Shown in pieces: positions 1-7,695 of a stretch of DNA of 11,474 nucleotides; the stretch's first letter is position 1; each line of letters opens with the position of its first letter. A program made the position numbers and the translations under genes. Source of the DNA: Dictyocoela muelleri (taxonomy: Eukaryota; Microsporidia); NCBI GenBank assembly GCA_016256075.1, contig SDVU01000669.1:1-11474 (forward strand). The letters run 5' to 3'. The notes under the pieces are model-generated. The model had not been told where the DNA came from and searched no databases. It saw only the letters and a list, made by a program, of their open reading frames with translations.

Positions 1-68
1 TGTATATTATACTATAATTATATAGTTATGACCGCTTAATGTCATTCCCTCATTATTTATTAAAGAGT

Positions 69-140
69 GAAGTCAGCAATATTCGAACCACGATACTTAA
101 ATTTTACATTCAAAAGTGCTAACCACTGAGCTATCTGGCC
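69..140 (-). tRNA. Degenerate tRNA-like sequence (dead tRNA or SINE head)
   Basis: Read on the minus strand, this 72-base stretch matches tRNA numbering base for base. It has U8, an A box (TAGCTCAGTGG, 133-123) with a normal 8-base D loop, U33 followed by GTA at the anticodon position (107-105, which would be Tyr), and a TTCGAAT T loop (87-81) inside a B box. The stems fail: the acceptor arm pairs at only about three of seven positions, the T stem has essentially no pairing, and two of four D-stem pairs are lost. I therefore do not call it a working tRNA. A tRNA-derived SINE head is the main alternative, with the 68 bases to the left as its possible body. Box positions are seen directly; the SINE reading is inference. 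Confidence 0.5.
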
Positions 141-224
141 AGAATTAATTCAAGGTTTTGAGTAAACATGCGCAACCTGTGTGACTATTTTCAATATTGA
201 ATTTTCTAAGCCAAATTAATATTG

Positions 225-835
225 AAATTTTCGATTGTCTAGAGTTATCAGAATTTTATCTACACTATGATATGCGTCATCTTTATGGTTATTTTAGGAT
301 AAAGTACAATTAATCGAGAAAGCCTGTCGGCAATTGCACTGTCACATCCTCTTACATGATTGTACGAAAAATCGAATATGGAAAGTTCGGCTATCCATCT
401 ATTAGTTCGTATATTATAGTCAAATTTATCAAAAATATTATTGAGACTATAAGTATGCACAATTATTTTCGATACATCTAAAAGTTTAGCCCAATTCTCA
501 CAGCCCTGGTAATCGACTATTTTCGTTTTCGACTGTCGTGTATCTGACCTCACATTCTATGTAACTTTTGCTATGTACTTAATAACATCGCCTTTCTGTG
601 ATAAAACCGCACCTATAGCCTATTAGCGGGCGTCTGAAAATATTTCGAAGTGTAGATTTAATTCTGTTATAAATAGTTTTGATTTTCTTTTATTTCGTTT
701 ATATAGTATGAAAAAATTTCATATCATCTTCAAATACAGAAATTTTATATTTCTCCCTTTTTCATGTTATAGAAATGTGAAAGTTTCGATGATAAATTTA
801 AATATATTTCCGGAGCTGGCGCCATATAACTTTTT
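225..835 (-). mobile_element. Ty3/gypsy fossil, RNase H part
   Basis: The minus strand encodes the RNase H region of a Ty3/gypsy polyprotein. The recognisable landmarks, read right to left, are a lead-in resembling the reverse transcriptase-RNase H connection (about 835-700), a FEIFSDA-like first acidic motif followed by AIGAVLSQ (about 650-590), a VHT.SLNNIF stretch (about 460-420), and the HV.G...IADRLSR ending typical of this family (about 350-290). RNase H removes the RNA strand of the RNA/DNA hybrid during reverse transcription. The copy is broken in several places and old. About 75 bases of possible coding similarity continue leftwards towards the tRNA-like sequence, and the integrase expected next would be outside the window. 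It is the downstream part of the same element whose reverse transcriptase lies at 2775-2957 and 4571-5110. Confidence 0.75.
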
Positions 836-916
836 AATTAAGGGGTGTATTATTTTTATTAAAGAAAATACCCCTACTTAACACAAAAAAAAATTTTAAA
901 AAAATTAATTTATAAA

Positions 917-925
917 AAAATATTT
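917..925. repeat. Left candidate target-site duplication of Merlin element
   Basis: AAAATATTT abuts the left inverted repeat and matches 1885-1893 exactly. It has the expected Merlin length, but it is low-complexity sequence in an AT-rich region. Confidence 0.5.
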
Positions 926-966
926 GGTTGGTAGTACGCTTTATAGCCCACATTTCAGTATATAAA
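926..966 (+). repeat. Left terminal inverted repeat of Merlin element
   Basis: Pairs with 1844-1884 over 41 bases with nine mismatches, all in the outer 18 bases. The inner 23 bases are perfect. Confidence 0.85.
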
Positions 967-988
967 GAAAATTTTTATTCCTTATATA

Positions 989-1780
989 ATGACAAAGGGT
1001 AATTGCGGTCATCTGAATTTTTAGGCTATGCAAGAAATTATTACAAGATAAAGTGGAAAATTATATATGTCGTGGATGTCTTGGGGAGTGAAGTGATAAA
1101 GAAAAAAATGAGGTCAGTTGTGGCCGACGTTGATGCAGAAAAAAAACAGCCACTTATAAACAAAAAGCCATTATTTAACTCTCTGCTCTCTATATCTGAT
1201 ATTTTGATATTTTATTTTCCATCTTGCAATAGGAGATAAGGCTGCCAGGATTAGTCTTCTATATTGCATAGATAAGAACTCAGTGAGAAGAAGTTTATTG
1301 GCTATGCAAGATGTTTTAGCTAATTATAATAGAAATATAAGACTAGGCGGTCCCGGCGTTGTTGTTGAAATAGATTAATCAAAATTTGGCAAGAAGAAGT
1401 ATAATAGAGGCCATAGAGTATCTGGATCTTGAATAGTTTGAGGAGTAGAGAAATCAGCTCGCCGATATATATTTCTTCAAAAAGTTGAAAGAAGGTCCTC
1501 GGAAGTACTAAAGAACTTTTAAGAGAAAGAGAAATGCCTGGCACTCATATTTATACCGACTGTCGGCGAGGTTATTCTGGGATTTAATCAGATTATGAAA
1601 TTCAATGGTAAATCATAGCATCAAGTTTTTGCTTCCCAGACGGGTGTTCACACAAATACAATTGAAGGCACATGGTTTGCAGTAAAAAGATTTGTATGAA
1701 AGAAATATTTTTCATCTCCCTATCTGGATATTTATCTTATTCTTTTTGTTTTTATGCGAAATGCGGGAAAAGATGCATGA
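989..1780 (+). pseudogene. Merlin/ISXO2-like DDE transposase, broken
   Basis: This is a relic of the transposase that would cut and paste the surrounding element. An ATG at 989 lies just inside the left repeat. Recognisable blocks in order are a helix-like segment ending LLSISDILIFYF (near 1180-1218), KNSVRRSL..MQDVLANYNRNI (about 1280-1340), then LGGPGVVVEID with the first catalytic Asp at 1373, SKFGKKKYNRGH, HIYTDCRRGYSG with the second Asp at 1558, and VHTNTIEGTWFAVKRF with the catalytic Glu at 1664. It closes with YLDIYLILFVFMRNAGKDA before a stop at 1778-1780. All three catalytic residues survive. At least three frame changes (between about 1218 and 1235, near 1520, and between 1580 and 1640) and several stops, the first at 1376 directly after EID, make it non-functional. 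The motif order is diagnostic for the ISXO2-like family (Merlin in eukaryotes). Confidence 0.88.
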
Positions 1781-1843
1781 AAATATTATTTAAGAAATTA
1801 ATTTATTGATGTTATCTATATTTTAGAAGGGTTAAAATATTTT

Positions 1844-1884
1844 TTTATATACTGAAATGTGGGCTAATAAGCGCACCCTCCTTC
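1844..1884 (-). repeat. Right terminal inverted repeat of Merlin element
   Basis: Reverse complement of 926-966. Its outer part, read inward, contains GGAGGGTGCGCTTATTAGCC. Confidence 0.85.
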
Positions 1885-1893
1885 AAAATATTT
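1885..1893. repeat. Right candidate target-site duplication of Merlin element
   Basis: AAAATATTT abuts the right inverted repeat and is the partner of 917-925. The two copies fall exactly where equal-length terminal repeats end, which supports the element borders chosen. Confidence 0.5.
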
Positions 1894-1954
1894 TTTTAAA
1901 AAAAATTAATATAAAAAAATTTGTTTTTATAAAATAATTGTAATAAAAAAATCT

Positions 1955-2670
1955 AATGAGGCTTTTTTCTCATTTCTATTGATCAAAAATCTTAAAAGAT
2001 AAATATCAATCAGTTTCCTAGTTCTGTGGCGAAAAGAAATACTTTTCTTTATAGCCGACCAACATCCCTCAATGGTAGTAATATGTGTTCCGGTTGTTGA
2101 ATCAACAAATTCTTTTAATGACTAACAACTTTATGATTAGTAAAAAAGTTTTAGATGTTTGAATAACCACGCAAACCATCATAAAATGTTACCGAATCCA
2201 TTTTCACATATGTTTTTAAAAGGCATTCCAATTCATTCATAGACCTGGTTTTGCAACTTTTTAATATAATCAGCCTATCATTACTCCTATATACTGCTCC
2301 AAGGATCCAAAAACTGTCAACTTTGTGGTGACGTCATATTTTCTCTTCTCAGACTTTGATTCATCAACCTCAACATCATACCACCACCTTCTATCATGTC
2401 AAAGTAAGCATAGTATTTATCTACTATATTTATACTCTGATATATTTCGTAATAACTTGCAGACCAGATTTGGTAAAACCAATGTCCACCTTTGAATTCT
2501 CAAACTGAAGAACTAGATAACTTTATTTTACAATAAAAAGTTTCACTGGGTTTTTTCATAATTAGACGGAAATATAGTATTAGAAAAAAGTGAATATATC
2601 TTAGAACACTGTTTCCAACGAAATCGAACCATATAACCTTTTTTTAATGCCATGTAAGAGACGAACCACA
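1955..2670 (-). pseudogene. Second Merlin-type DDE transposase, broken
   Basis: The minus strand carries another ISXO2-like transposase, clearly of a different lineage from its neighbour at 989-1780. Reading leftwards: KKGYMVRFRWKQCSK..S...NTIF (about 2645-2565), resembling the N-terminal W.C..C zinc-ribbon-like block of the family; DVEVDESKSEKRKY with the first Asp at 2363-2365; SVTFYDGLRGYSNI with the second Asp at 2178-2180; and GTHITTIEGCWSAIKKS with the catalytic Glu at 2068-2070, followed by RKLIDIYLLRFLINRNEKK. The DDE triad is kept, but several stops and at least one frame change (the Asp at 2363 and the Glu at 2068 lie in different frames) show it is dead. Its terminal repeats are not clear. 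A GGGGTGTATT-like end near 836-850 and an AAAAGTGTATT-like end near 2786-2770 (minus strand) are possible, which would place the 926-1884 element inside it. Confidence 0.75.
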
Positions 2671-2774
2671 ACAAACATCACGGGAAATAAATAAATAATC
2701 GATATTGGTAAAAATAAAATGCAAATTATCTAATTCCTGTTACATTGAAGGGTAATTTAAAGAAAATACACTTT

Positions 2775-2957
2775 TAAATTGACAAGTTATATGACTCATT
2801 AATCAAATTTCTTATGCCAGTTAATTTCGAAAAGAAGGTTTTGAATTTGTCTTTTTGTTCTAGGTTTCTTCCACGGGGGAATACAGGTAATTATTATTGG
2901 GTCATGTTTAATGACCTTTTCTATTATTTAAAAAACCGAAAAGAAATTTTAGATGGT
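2775..2957 (-). mobile_element. Ty3/gypsy fossil, reverse transcriptase C-terminal part
   Basis: Minus-strand similarity to the thumb/connection region of a gypsy reverse transcriptase: a LK...FGFFK-like stretch near 2957-2925, GH..KHD near 2918-2900, and PRTKRQIQNLL followed by INW near 2870-2812. In gypsy elements this block lies between the VDD catalytic motif and RNase H. Here it is separated from the catalytic motif by the 1.6 kb element to its right and from RNase H by the Merlin relics to its left. Broken and old. It is short, so the call leans on its position between two firmer gypsy pieces on the same strand. Confidence 0.6.
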
Positions 2958-2964
2958 TCTCCAA

Positions 2965-3278
2965 CGGGTTAGCCCCCCTTCCTAAAAAAATTAAAATCGC
3001 TGATCAGCAGAGATGAAACATGTTTCGTATTTAAAATAAGATCGACATTAAAAGTTACATCTATACCATATATTTAAATATCTTTATGGATCTTTTTTTC
3101 TCAGTTTACCTAATTTGGTGCGAAGTACAACATTTAGTAAACTGGGAAAAAAAAGGCTCCATAAAGAAATAAAAATATATGTTATAAACGAATCCTTTAA
3201 TGGCGATCTTATTTTTAATACGAAACATGTTTCATCTCTGCTGATCAGCGATTTTTATTTTTAAAGGGGGGCAACCCG
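2965..3278. repeat. Palindromic terminal block, copy A
   Basis: The left arm (about 2965-3119) and right arm (about 3125-3278) are inverted copies. AATCGCTGATCAGCAGAG followed by ATGAAACATGTTTCGTATT occurs on both arms, and both share the CGGGTT..CCCCCC edge. The centre contains AATTTGGTGCGAAG. As a free-standing repeat it would be called a foldback MITE. Confidence 0.85.
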
Positions 3279-3369
3279 GAAAAACAACTTAAGCAAAGTT
3301 AAAAAAAATATTTTTCTAACCGCATGTTAAAACGGTTAAATAGTGCTTATATAATGAATTCTTCAATTA

Positions 3370-4175
3370 TATTTCAAACAACCAGAATATTATTGAATTA
3401 TTGCAAGCTTTAAGAAACATATATCTAAGTAAACCTTCTGATAAATGCCAAAAATAGATGATGATATAAGCAAAGCCAACAGTGTTCAGTTTAACATGCC
3501 TGGAGATATTGAAGATGCAAAATATCTTATAATCTTCGTGATGATACTTCAATTTCAAAAAAAAATCGTCTTTTGTATTTTTAAATTTGCAATTTATTTT
3601 TTTAACGAAAATCACTTTTAAGGCGATTATGTCATGCATAATTGTGATATTGGTGAGAAATAATATGCAACACTACTTTATATTTTTAGAAAGAAAATTT
3701 CGAATTTTATAAATCAAAACAGAAGGCAGTTAGGCGGAATCTTGCAATAAGTCCAAATTGATGAAACTTATCGGGCGAAAAGAAAGTATGGTATAGGGGA
3801 TATCAGAAAAAATATTTAGGTATGTGGCGCAGAAGAATTCATGACTGGGAATTGTTATTCTGAAGTTGTAAAAATAGGAAAATAGAAACTTTAATTCCTT
3901 TTATTATAAGAAATTAAAAAAGTTTCATACGTTTTTCGGATAGAAGGGGTTCTTATAATAACATACAAGGTATTTATTAAGACACATTAGATCATAAATA
4001 CTATTTTGTGCAACCTGAAACAATGGCTAATACTCAAATGAACGAAAACTTATGGTTACACTTAACAAAGATCAAACATTATAGTTATGGTATTAAGTTA
4101 GATACATTGTCCGATCATATGAACGTTTTTATGTTTTTTAGAAACCATAAAGATATTGAATTTTCAAATTTCTGT
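3370..4175 (+). pseudogene. Third Merlin-type DDE transposase, broken
   Basis: Plus-strand traces of an ISXO2-like transposase lie between the two palindromic blocks. An N-terminal block with W....RCKISYNLRD..SISKKNRL (about 3498-3575) fits the family's W.C..C region. VQIDETYRAKRKYG follows, with the first catalytic Asp at 3760-3762, then a V.CGAEE..TGNCYSEVVK stretch. NENLWLHLTKIKHYSYG has the likely catalytic Glu at 4044-4046, and LDTLSDHMNVFMFFRNHKD ends the domain. The middle Asp block is too decayed to place with certainty. Frame changes (the Asp and Glu lie in different frames) and several stops make it non-functional. Its motifs differ from both other Merlin relics here, so it represents a third lineage. 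Family assignment rests on the Asp block plus the C-terminal W..L...YGI pattern. Confidence 0.65.
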
Positions 4176-4241
4176 TTATTTTACTGAAGAAATAGTTATT
4201 TCTATTTATTTATTATTTTAAACTTTGCTTAAATTCTTTTC

Positions 4242-4558
4242 CCGGTCTACCCCCCCCCCCCCCTTTAAATATAAAATCGCTGTTAAACATAGATAAGGAC
4301 AATTTTCTCATTTAAAATAATAGCGACATGAAAAGTTACGTCTATACCTCATATTTTTAAATATTTTTTACTAATTAATATACATTTACAAAATTTGGTG
4401 CTTCAGACCAAATTTATTAAATGTCTATTTATTGGTTAAAAAATTATAAAATATATGGTATAGACGTAAATTTTAATGGCGATCTTATTTGAAATAATAA
4501 ACATGGTCTCATCTCGGCCAAACAGAGATATTTATTTTTAAAGGGGGTGGCTAACCCG
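4242..4558. repeat. Palindromic terminal block, copy B
   Basis: A second, more diverged copy of the block at 2965-3278, with the same arm order and the same AATTTGGTGC centre. Shared strings include ATGGCGATCTTATTT on the right arm and AAAAGTTACGTCTATACC on the left arm. Its left edge holds a run of 14 C (4250-4263), apparently grown from the CCCCCC found in the other copies. Confidence 0.8.
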
Positions 4559-4570
4559 GTGGAAAACTAA

Positions 4571-5110
4571 AAGTTTTTTTATGATCATCATTATTTCTGG
4601 ATAATACTAAAATATCATCAACAAATATTTTTATATTTTTGATGTCGAAAAGCTTTTCAACTATAATATTATGGAAAAATTTTTGTAAATTGACCAACCC
4701 CAATTGAAACCCATTAAATTCAAATTTTCAAACATGTTGCTAAGCTGTTTAGTGTCGATCTTTACCGTTGATTTTTACTTTATATACCATATTTTTCAAA
4801 TCTAACTTTAAAAACACTTTCATTCTATTCATTTTGTAAAAGTTTTCATGTACACCCGGAAAAGAATACTCCATCTTATGACATATTTTTTAGAGATTTA
4901 TAATCAACAAGAAGCCTCCCTGTGCCATAATTTTTTTTCCTTATAAAACATGGTGCTGATAACATAGATAAAGATATACTGATTATGTTGTTTTCTCTAA
5001 TACGGTCTATTTCGCCTTTAAAAAGTTTTTTATATGTATAGACATTGAGTATGGCTTTCGTGATGTAATATTATTATTTTTAGAGGGTATAAAAAATTAA
5101 CAATAGTCAT
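4571..5110 (-). mobile_element. Ty3/gypsy fossil, reverse transcriptase catalytic part
   Basis: Minus-strand coding traces run through the fingers and palm of a gypsy reverse transcriptase: GEIDRIRENNIIS (about 5020-4980), SAPCFIRKK followed by GTGRLLVDYKSL (about 4970-4895), then the palm ending in FVDDILVLSRNNDDH (about 4630-4580) with the two catalytic aspartates. The enzyme copies element RNA into DNA in virus-like particles. Similarity stops a few codons past VDD, where the palindromic-ended element begins, and resumes on its far side at 2957. The copy carries multiple breaks and is old. It shares strand and order with the gag-like, protease-like and RNase H pieces, supporting a single original insertion. 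Confidence 0.75.
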
Positions 5111-5148
5111 TTCTTTTTCATGGTTTATTTTTAATTTATAATCAGATA

Positions 5149-5409
5149 TTACATACCTAATTCGGCTATTTCGTGTGTGTTTCTGTGTTCTAGATTGTTT
5201 TTCAAGTAAAGTATTCGGGTTGTCGCAACAATTTTAAGTTCGTAGGATTTATTGTTTATTAAAATTATATTAAATAATTCCAGTATTATCTTGTGTATTT
5301 TAATCATTTCTGAACCAATTATTAATTTTTCGATCAAATATATTAATATATGTGCTCGAAATTTAGCACATATTTCATATATATATATATATATATATCG
5401 AATATGCAA
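5149..5409 (-). mobile_element. Ty3/gypsy fossil, probable protease region
   Basis: An open stretch on the minus strand directly upstream of reverse transcriptase. The pattern LIEKLIIGSEMIKIHKIILELF, then SYELKI, then NTHEIAELG resembles the region downstream of the active-site loop in retroelement aspartic proteases, where a strand-rich domain ends in a D(I/V)..LG-like motif. The loop itself would lie where an (AT)11 run now sits. Position in the element is the strongest argument; residue-level similarity is modest. Treated as a fossil part of the same minus-strand gypsy copy. Confidence 0.4.
5377..5398. repeat. (AT)11 microsatellite
   Basis: Eleven uninterrupted AT units lie at the upstream edge of the protease-like fossil, read on the minus strand. 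Probably slippage in old AT-rich sequence. Confidence 0.9.
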
Positions 5410-5700
5410 ACATTTGTATATCTATTTATAACACATTTGTACCCATTTGCATGCATTTCATAGAAAGGTGGCATTCATTTATTGAAGCTTTTTTTTACAA
5501 GAAGAATCACTAATTAAAAAAAATTTGCGTCACTATTAATTAAAAATTTTAAGGTTTATCATTGCTCAAATTTATAAAGCTATATGGTAAAGACTACGTT
5601 TCAATATTATTTCTCTTTTACTCATATCATTAGTACAAAACTTTTTATTTTGTACTATGCACTCTTGGTCACTATATGATCTAATATTGTGTTATTTACA
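5410..5700. other. AT-rich gap between gag-like and protease-like parts
   Basis: No assignable coding or RNA feature. If the gypsy reading is right, this would be the end of gag and start of protease, where zinc-knuckle motifs are often found. I could not identify a CCHC knuckle in any minus-strand frame. Confidence 0.4.
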
Positions 5701-6556
5701 CCATTTGGATTTGTACAATGGTTATCTCAAAATATTTGTTTGATGCATGGTACCTGGGATTATGTTGTTTCAAATGTCTCACATTTTTTTTTATCTGATA
5801 TACGCTTTATTATTGAATTCGCATCGTATAATCTAAGTTAAGAATTTCTCAGAAACAATTCTTTTTAATCTATTCATAAATGTTTCTTCAAATTTTCTTT
5901 AATGTTCACATTTTTGTATAAGAGTTTTAAACTTTAACTCAATATTAGATCTTTTATATGAATACAATATTTATCAATCGTTCTGAAGTTGGTATGTTGA
6001 GAGATTGGAGATAAGATGAAAAGCGAGGTAAGTATTGTATCGAATATTTAAGTTAGAATAATGTTAAATGCACGCTCAACATCAATGGAATTTATATTTA
6101 TTTAGTATTTCGGCACTTATTAGAGATTTCAATACTTTGTAGACATACTTTATCGGACTAATTTGTAATTTTGGCTGTTTCTCTATAATTTTCAATCAAA
6201 TCAAGCACATATTCATTATAATTATCAAAAATAATTATATTTCTCTTGTCATTTTTATATCGATATCTTCAATTTTGTGATCAATTGTTATCTTATTATC
6301 AAATTTATTTATTCCGCAGTTTGTTATTGATTTAATATCTTCTACTGAGGGAGATATTTGGACTCTGAATTCAACCTTATCTGTCCTCAGGGTTCATAGA
6401 TACTATTAAAAAAATACTGAAAACGATGTTTTTATTAACTAAGTTGTGCTGCTTGCCACTGTTAATACTGTTCTATCTTTTACTTATACTCTGATTAATT
6501 AAGTCTTGCTCCTCACTATGGTTATTGTCATTATTACTTGTTCCTCTTTTACCCAT
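5700..6556 (-). mobile_element. Ty3/gypsy fossil, probable gag region
   Basis: Minus-strand coding traces begin at an ATG (6556-6554) with a polar start, MGKRGTSNNDNNHSEEQDL, and continue through VEFRVQISPSVEDIKSIT (about 6390-6330) and FDNYNEYVLDLIENYRETAKI (about 6220-6160). Hydrophilic, helix-rich and poorly conserved sequence like this is usual for gag, the particle structural protein. It stands at the right place and on the right strand upstream of protease and reverse transcriptase. Several breaks. Sequence identity alone would not establish it, so confidence is limited. The 5' LTR should lie further right but cannot be verified because the matching 3' LTR is outside the window. Confidence 0.4.
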
Positions 6557-6610
6557 GTATTTAATTTTCAGAGTTTCTTATATGCATTTTTGCGATAGAT
6601 TAAATTTTTT

Positions 6611-6630
6611 GGGTCTTCTTTCGAAACGTG
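6611..6630 (+). repeat. Left inverted end of candidate element
   Basis: Pairs with 7696-7715 (19/20). Its last 15 bases are also perfectly inverted at 6657-6671, so the left end alone could fold into a hairpin with a 26-base loop. Confidence 0.7.
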
Positions 6631-6656
6631 TACTAAATTTTTTTAAAATTTTCGGG

Positions 6657-6671
6657 CACGTTTCGAAAGAA
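6657..6671 (-). repeat. Internal inverted copy of the terminal motif
   Basis: CACGTTTCGAAAGAA is the exact complement of 6616-6630. With the preceding TCGGG it is a direct repeat of 7691-7709. Confidence 0.7.
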
Positions 6672-7695
6672 AAGCAAAAAATTAATTTATTCAAGAACAA
6701 AATTTTTTATTTTAAATTTGTTTTTATTACAACACCTATGATTTTAGGTGTTTTTGATATAATTTTCTTTAGATATGGATGATTTAATTGATTTATTCTT
6801 AGTAAAGTTATCATAACCAATAAAAGTGTGAGTCGAAGTTGTAATGCAATAGTAGAACTTAGTATATTTAGTTGAGATTTTAATATTGTATCTGAAATAG
6901 ATGAAAAATACTTCTTTATATGAAAAAATAATTGCTATCATAAATATTAAAATAGAGTTCAAAAACTTACCCACATTATTTATATAAATCTAAATGGGTA
7001 AATAAAACAATTATTTTGATAACATGATATAAATTATTAAAATTCACATATATCAAAAGATGTTTTTAATTTTTTAGAAAAAATTTAGCGATATAGACCC
7101 CTTTTTCTCGTCTTAAAAATAAAAACACGTAAGTTGCCAGTAGTTTTATTAGTAGGAGAGGCGAAATAAATATCTTCTAGTACAGCTGGCAATATCAGAG
7201 ATGTATTTGAATATTAGGGCAATATATTTAATTTATAAAAGTCAATTTTTTGAAACGGTTTTGAATATACAAATAGATTTTTTAGCGCAAGTTTTTCTAT
7301 AAAAAATATGTGTTTACAATAAATTAATCTTACTTGGTTATCATTAATACAGGTGTTGCAAAATTTTATCTTTTATCTTACGAATTTGCGAAATAAAGTG
7401 AGAATAAAAAGCAAATTTGGCTCCAATAAAAAATATTTTTTTGGTCATATCAAAAAGAATGTTTTCAGCAAAGCAAGGTGTAAAACGATATAATTTGGAC
7501 AAATAAATTGCATGATATGCATATATGTTTTTAATATATAACTTGAGATAATATTTTAGGAATTTTCAAAGAAATATTGTATTTCTGTTTAAGTTATTGC
7601 TTGTTGATTTTTTTTAATTTTATATATTTTTAATTTTTATTATTTTTCCAAAAATTAAAAAAAACTGAATCCAAGGTAGTGACCTTTGGCTCGGG

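Larger units (their letters stand above)
926..1884 (+). mobile_element. Merlin (IS1595-like) DNA transposon, 959 bp
   Basis: The element is bounded by 41-bp terminal inverted repeats, 926-966 and 1844-1884, that agree at 32 of 41 positions. The inner 23 bases, beginning TAGCCCACATTTCAG, are identical. Directly outside each end lies AAAATATTT (917-925 and 1885-1893), a candidate 9-bp target duplication, which is the size known for Merlin. That duplication is AT-only and so could arise by chance. The interior codes for a decayed DDE transposase on the plus strand. Length and layout suit a compact Merlin element. It sits immediately beside a second Merlin-type relic on the other strand and may have inserted into that element's flank. 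Confidence 0.85.
2958..4570 (+). mobile_element. Merlin-type element with palindromic terminal blocks
   Basis: A decayed transposase (about 3370-4175) is flanked by two related blocks, 2965-3278 (314 bp) and 4242-4558 (317 bp), in inverted arrangement. Each block is itself a long imperfect palindrome whose outer and inner ends read CGGGTTAGCC. Homology between the two sides continues past the blocks: inward, TTAAGCAAAGTT (3289-3300) is the exact complement of 4221-4232; outward, TTCTCCAACGGG pairs with TTTTCCACCGGG. The simplest reading is one element with roughly 345-bp terminal repeats, each able to fold on itself. An alternative is two foldback MITEs that landed on either side of an older transposon. 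It interrupts gypsy reverse transcriptase. No convincing target duplication is left. Confidence 0.6.

Noticed and set aside
189-227. TTTCAATATT / AATATTGAAA inverted repeat (10-bp arms) as a terminator or element end
   Set aside because: Almost pure A/T arms occur by chance at this base composition, and no element border or gene end coincides.
818-826. TGGCGCCA (818-825) as a retroelement primer-binding site
   Set aside because: It is an eight-base self-complementary string in the middle of the gypsy polymerase region, not next to a recognisable LTR.
1320-1544. Minus-strand frame opposite the first Merlin transposase
   Set aside because: It is a shadow of the plus-strand transposase, whose DDE motifs are clear.
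3367-3639. Minus-strand 90-codon frame
   Set aside because: It lies opposite the N-terminal block of the third transposase relic and shows no motif of its own.
6525-6974. Two overlapping hydrophobic frames (6525-6782 plus, 6744-6974 minus)
   Set aside because: Composition is what AT-rich sequence gives by chance; one runs across the terminal repeat of a candidate transposon.
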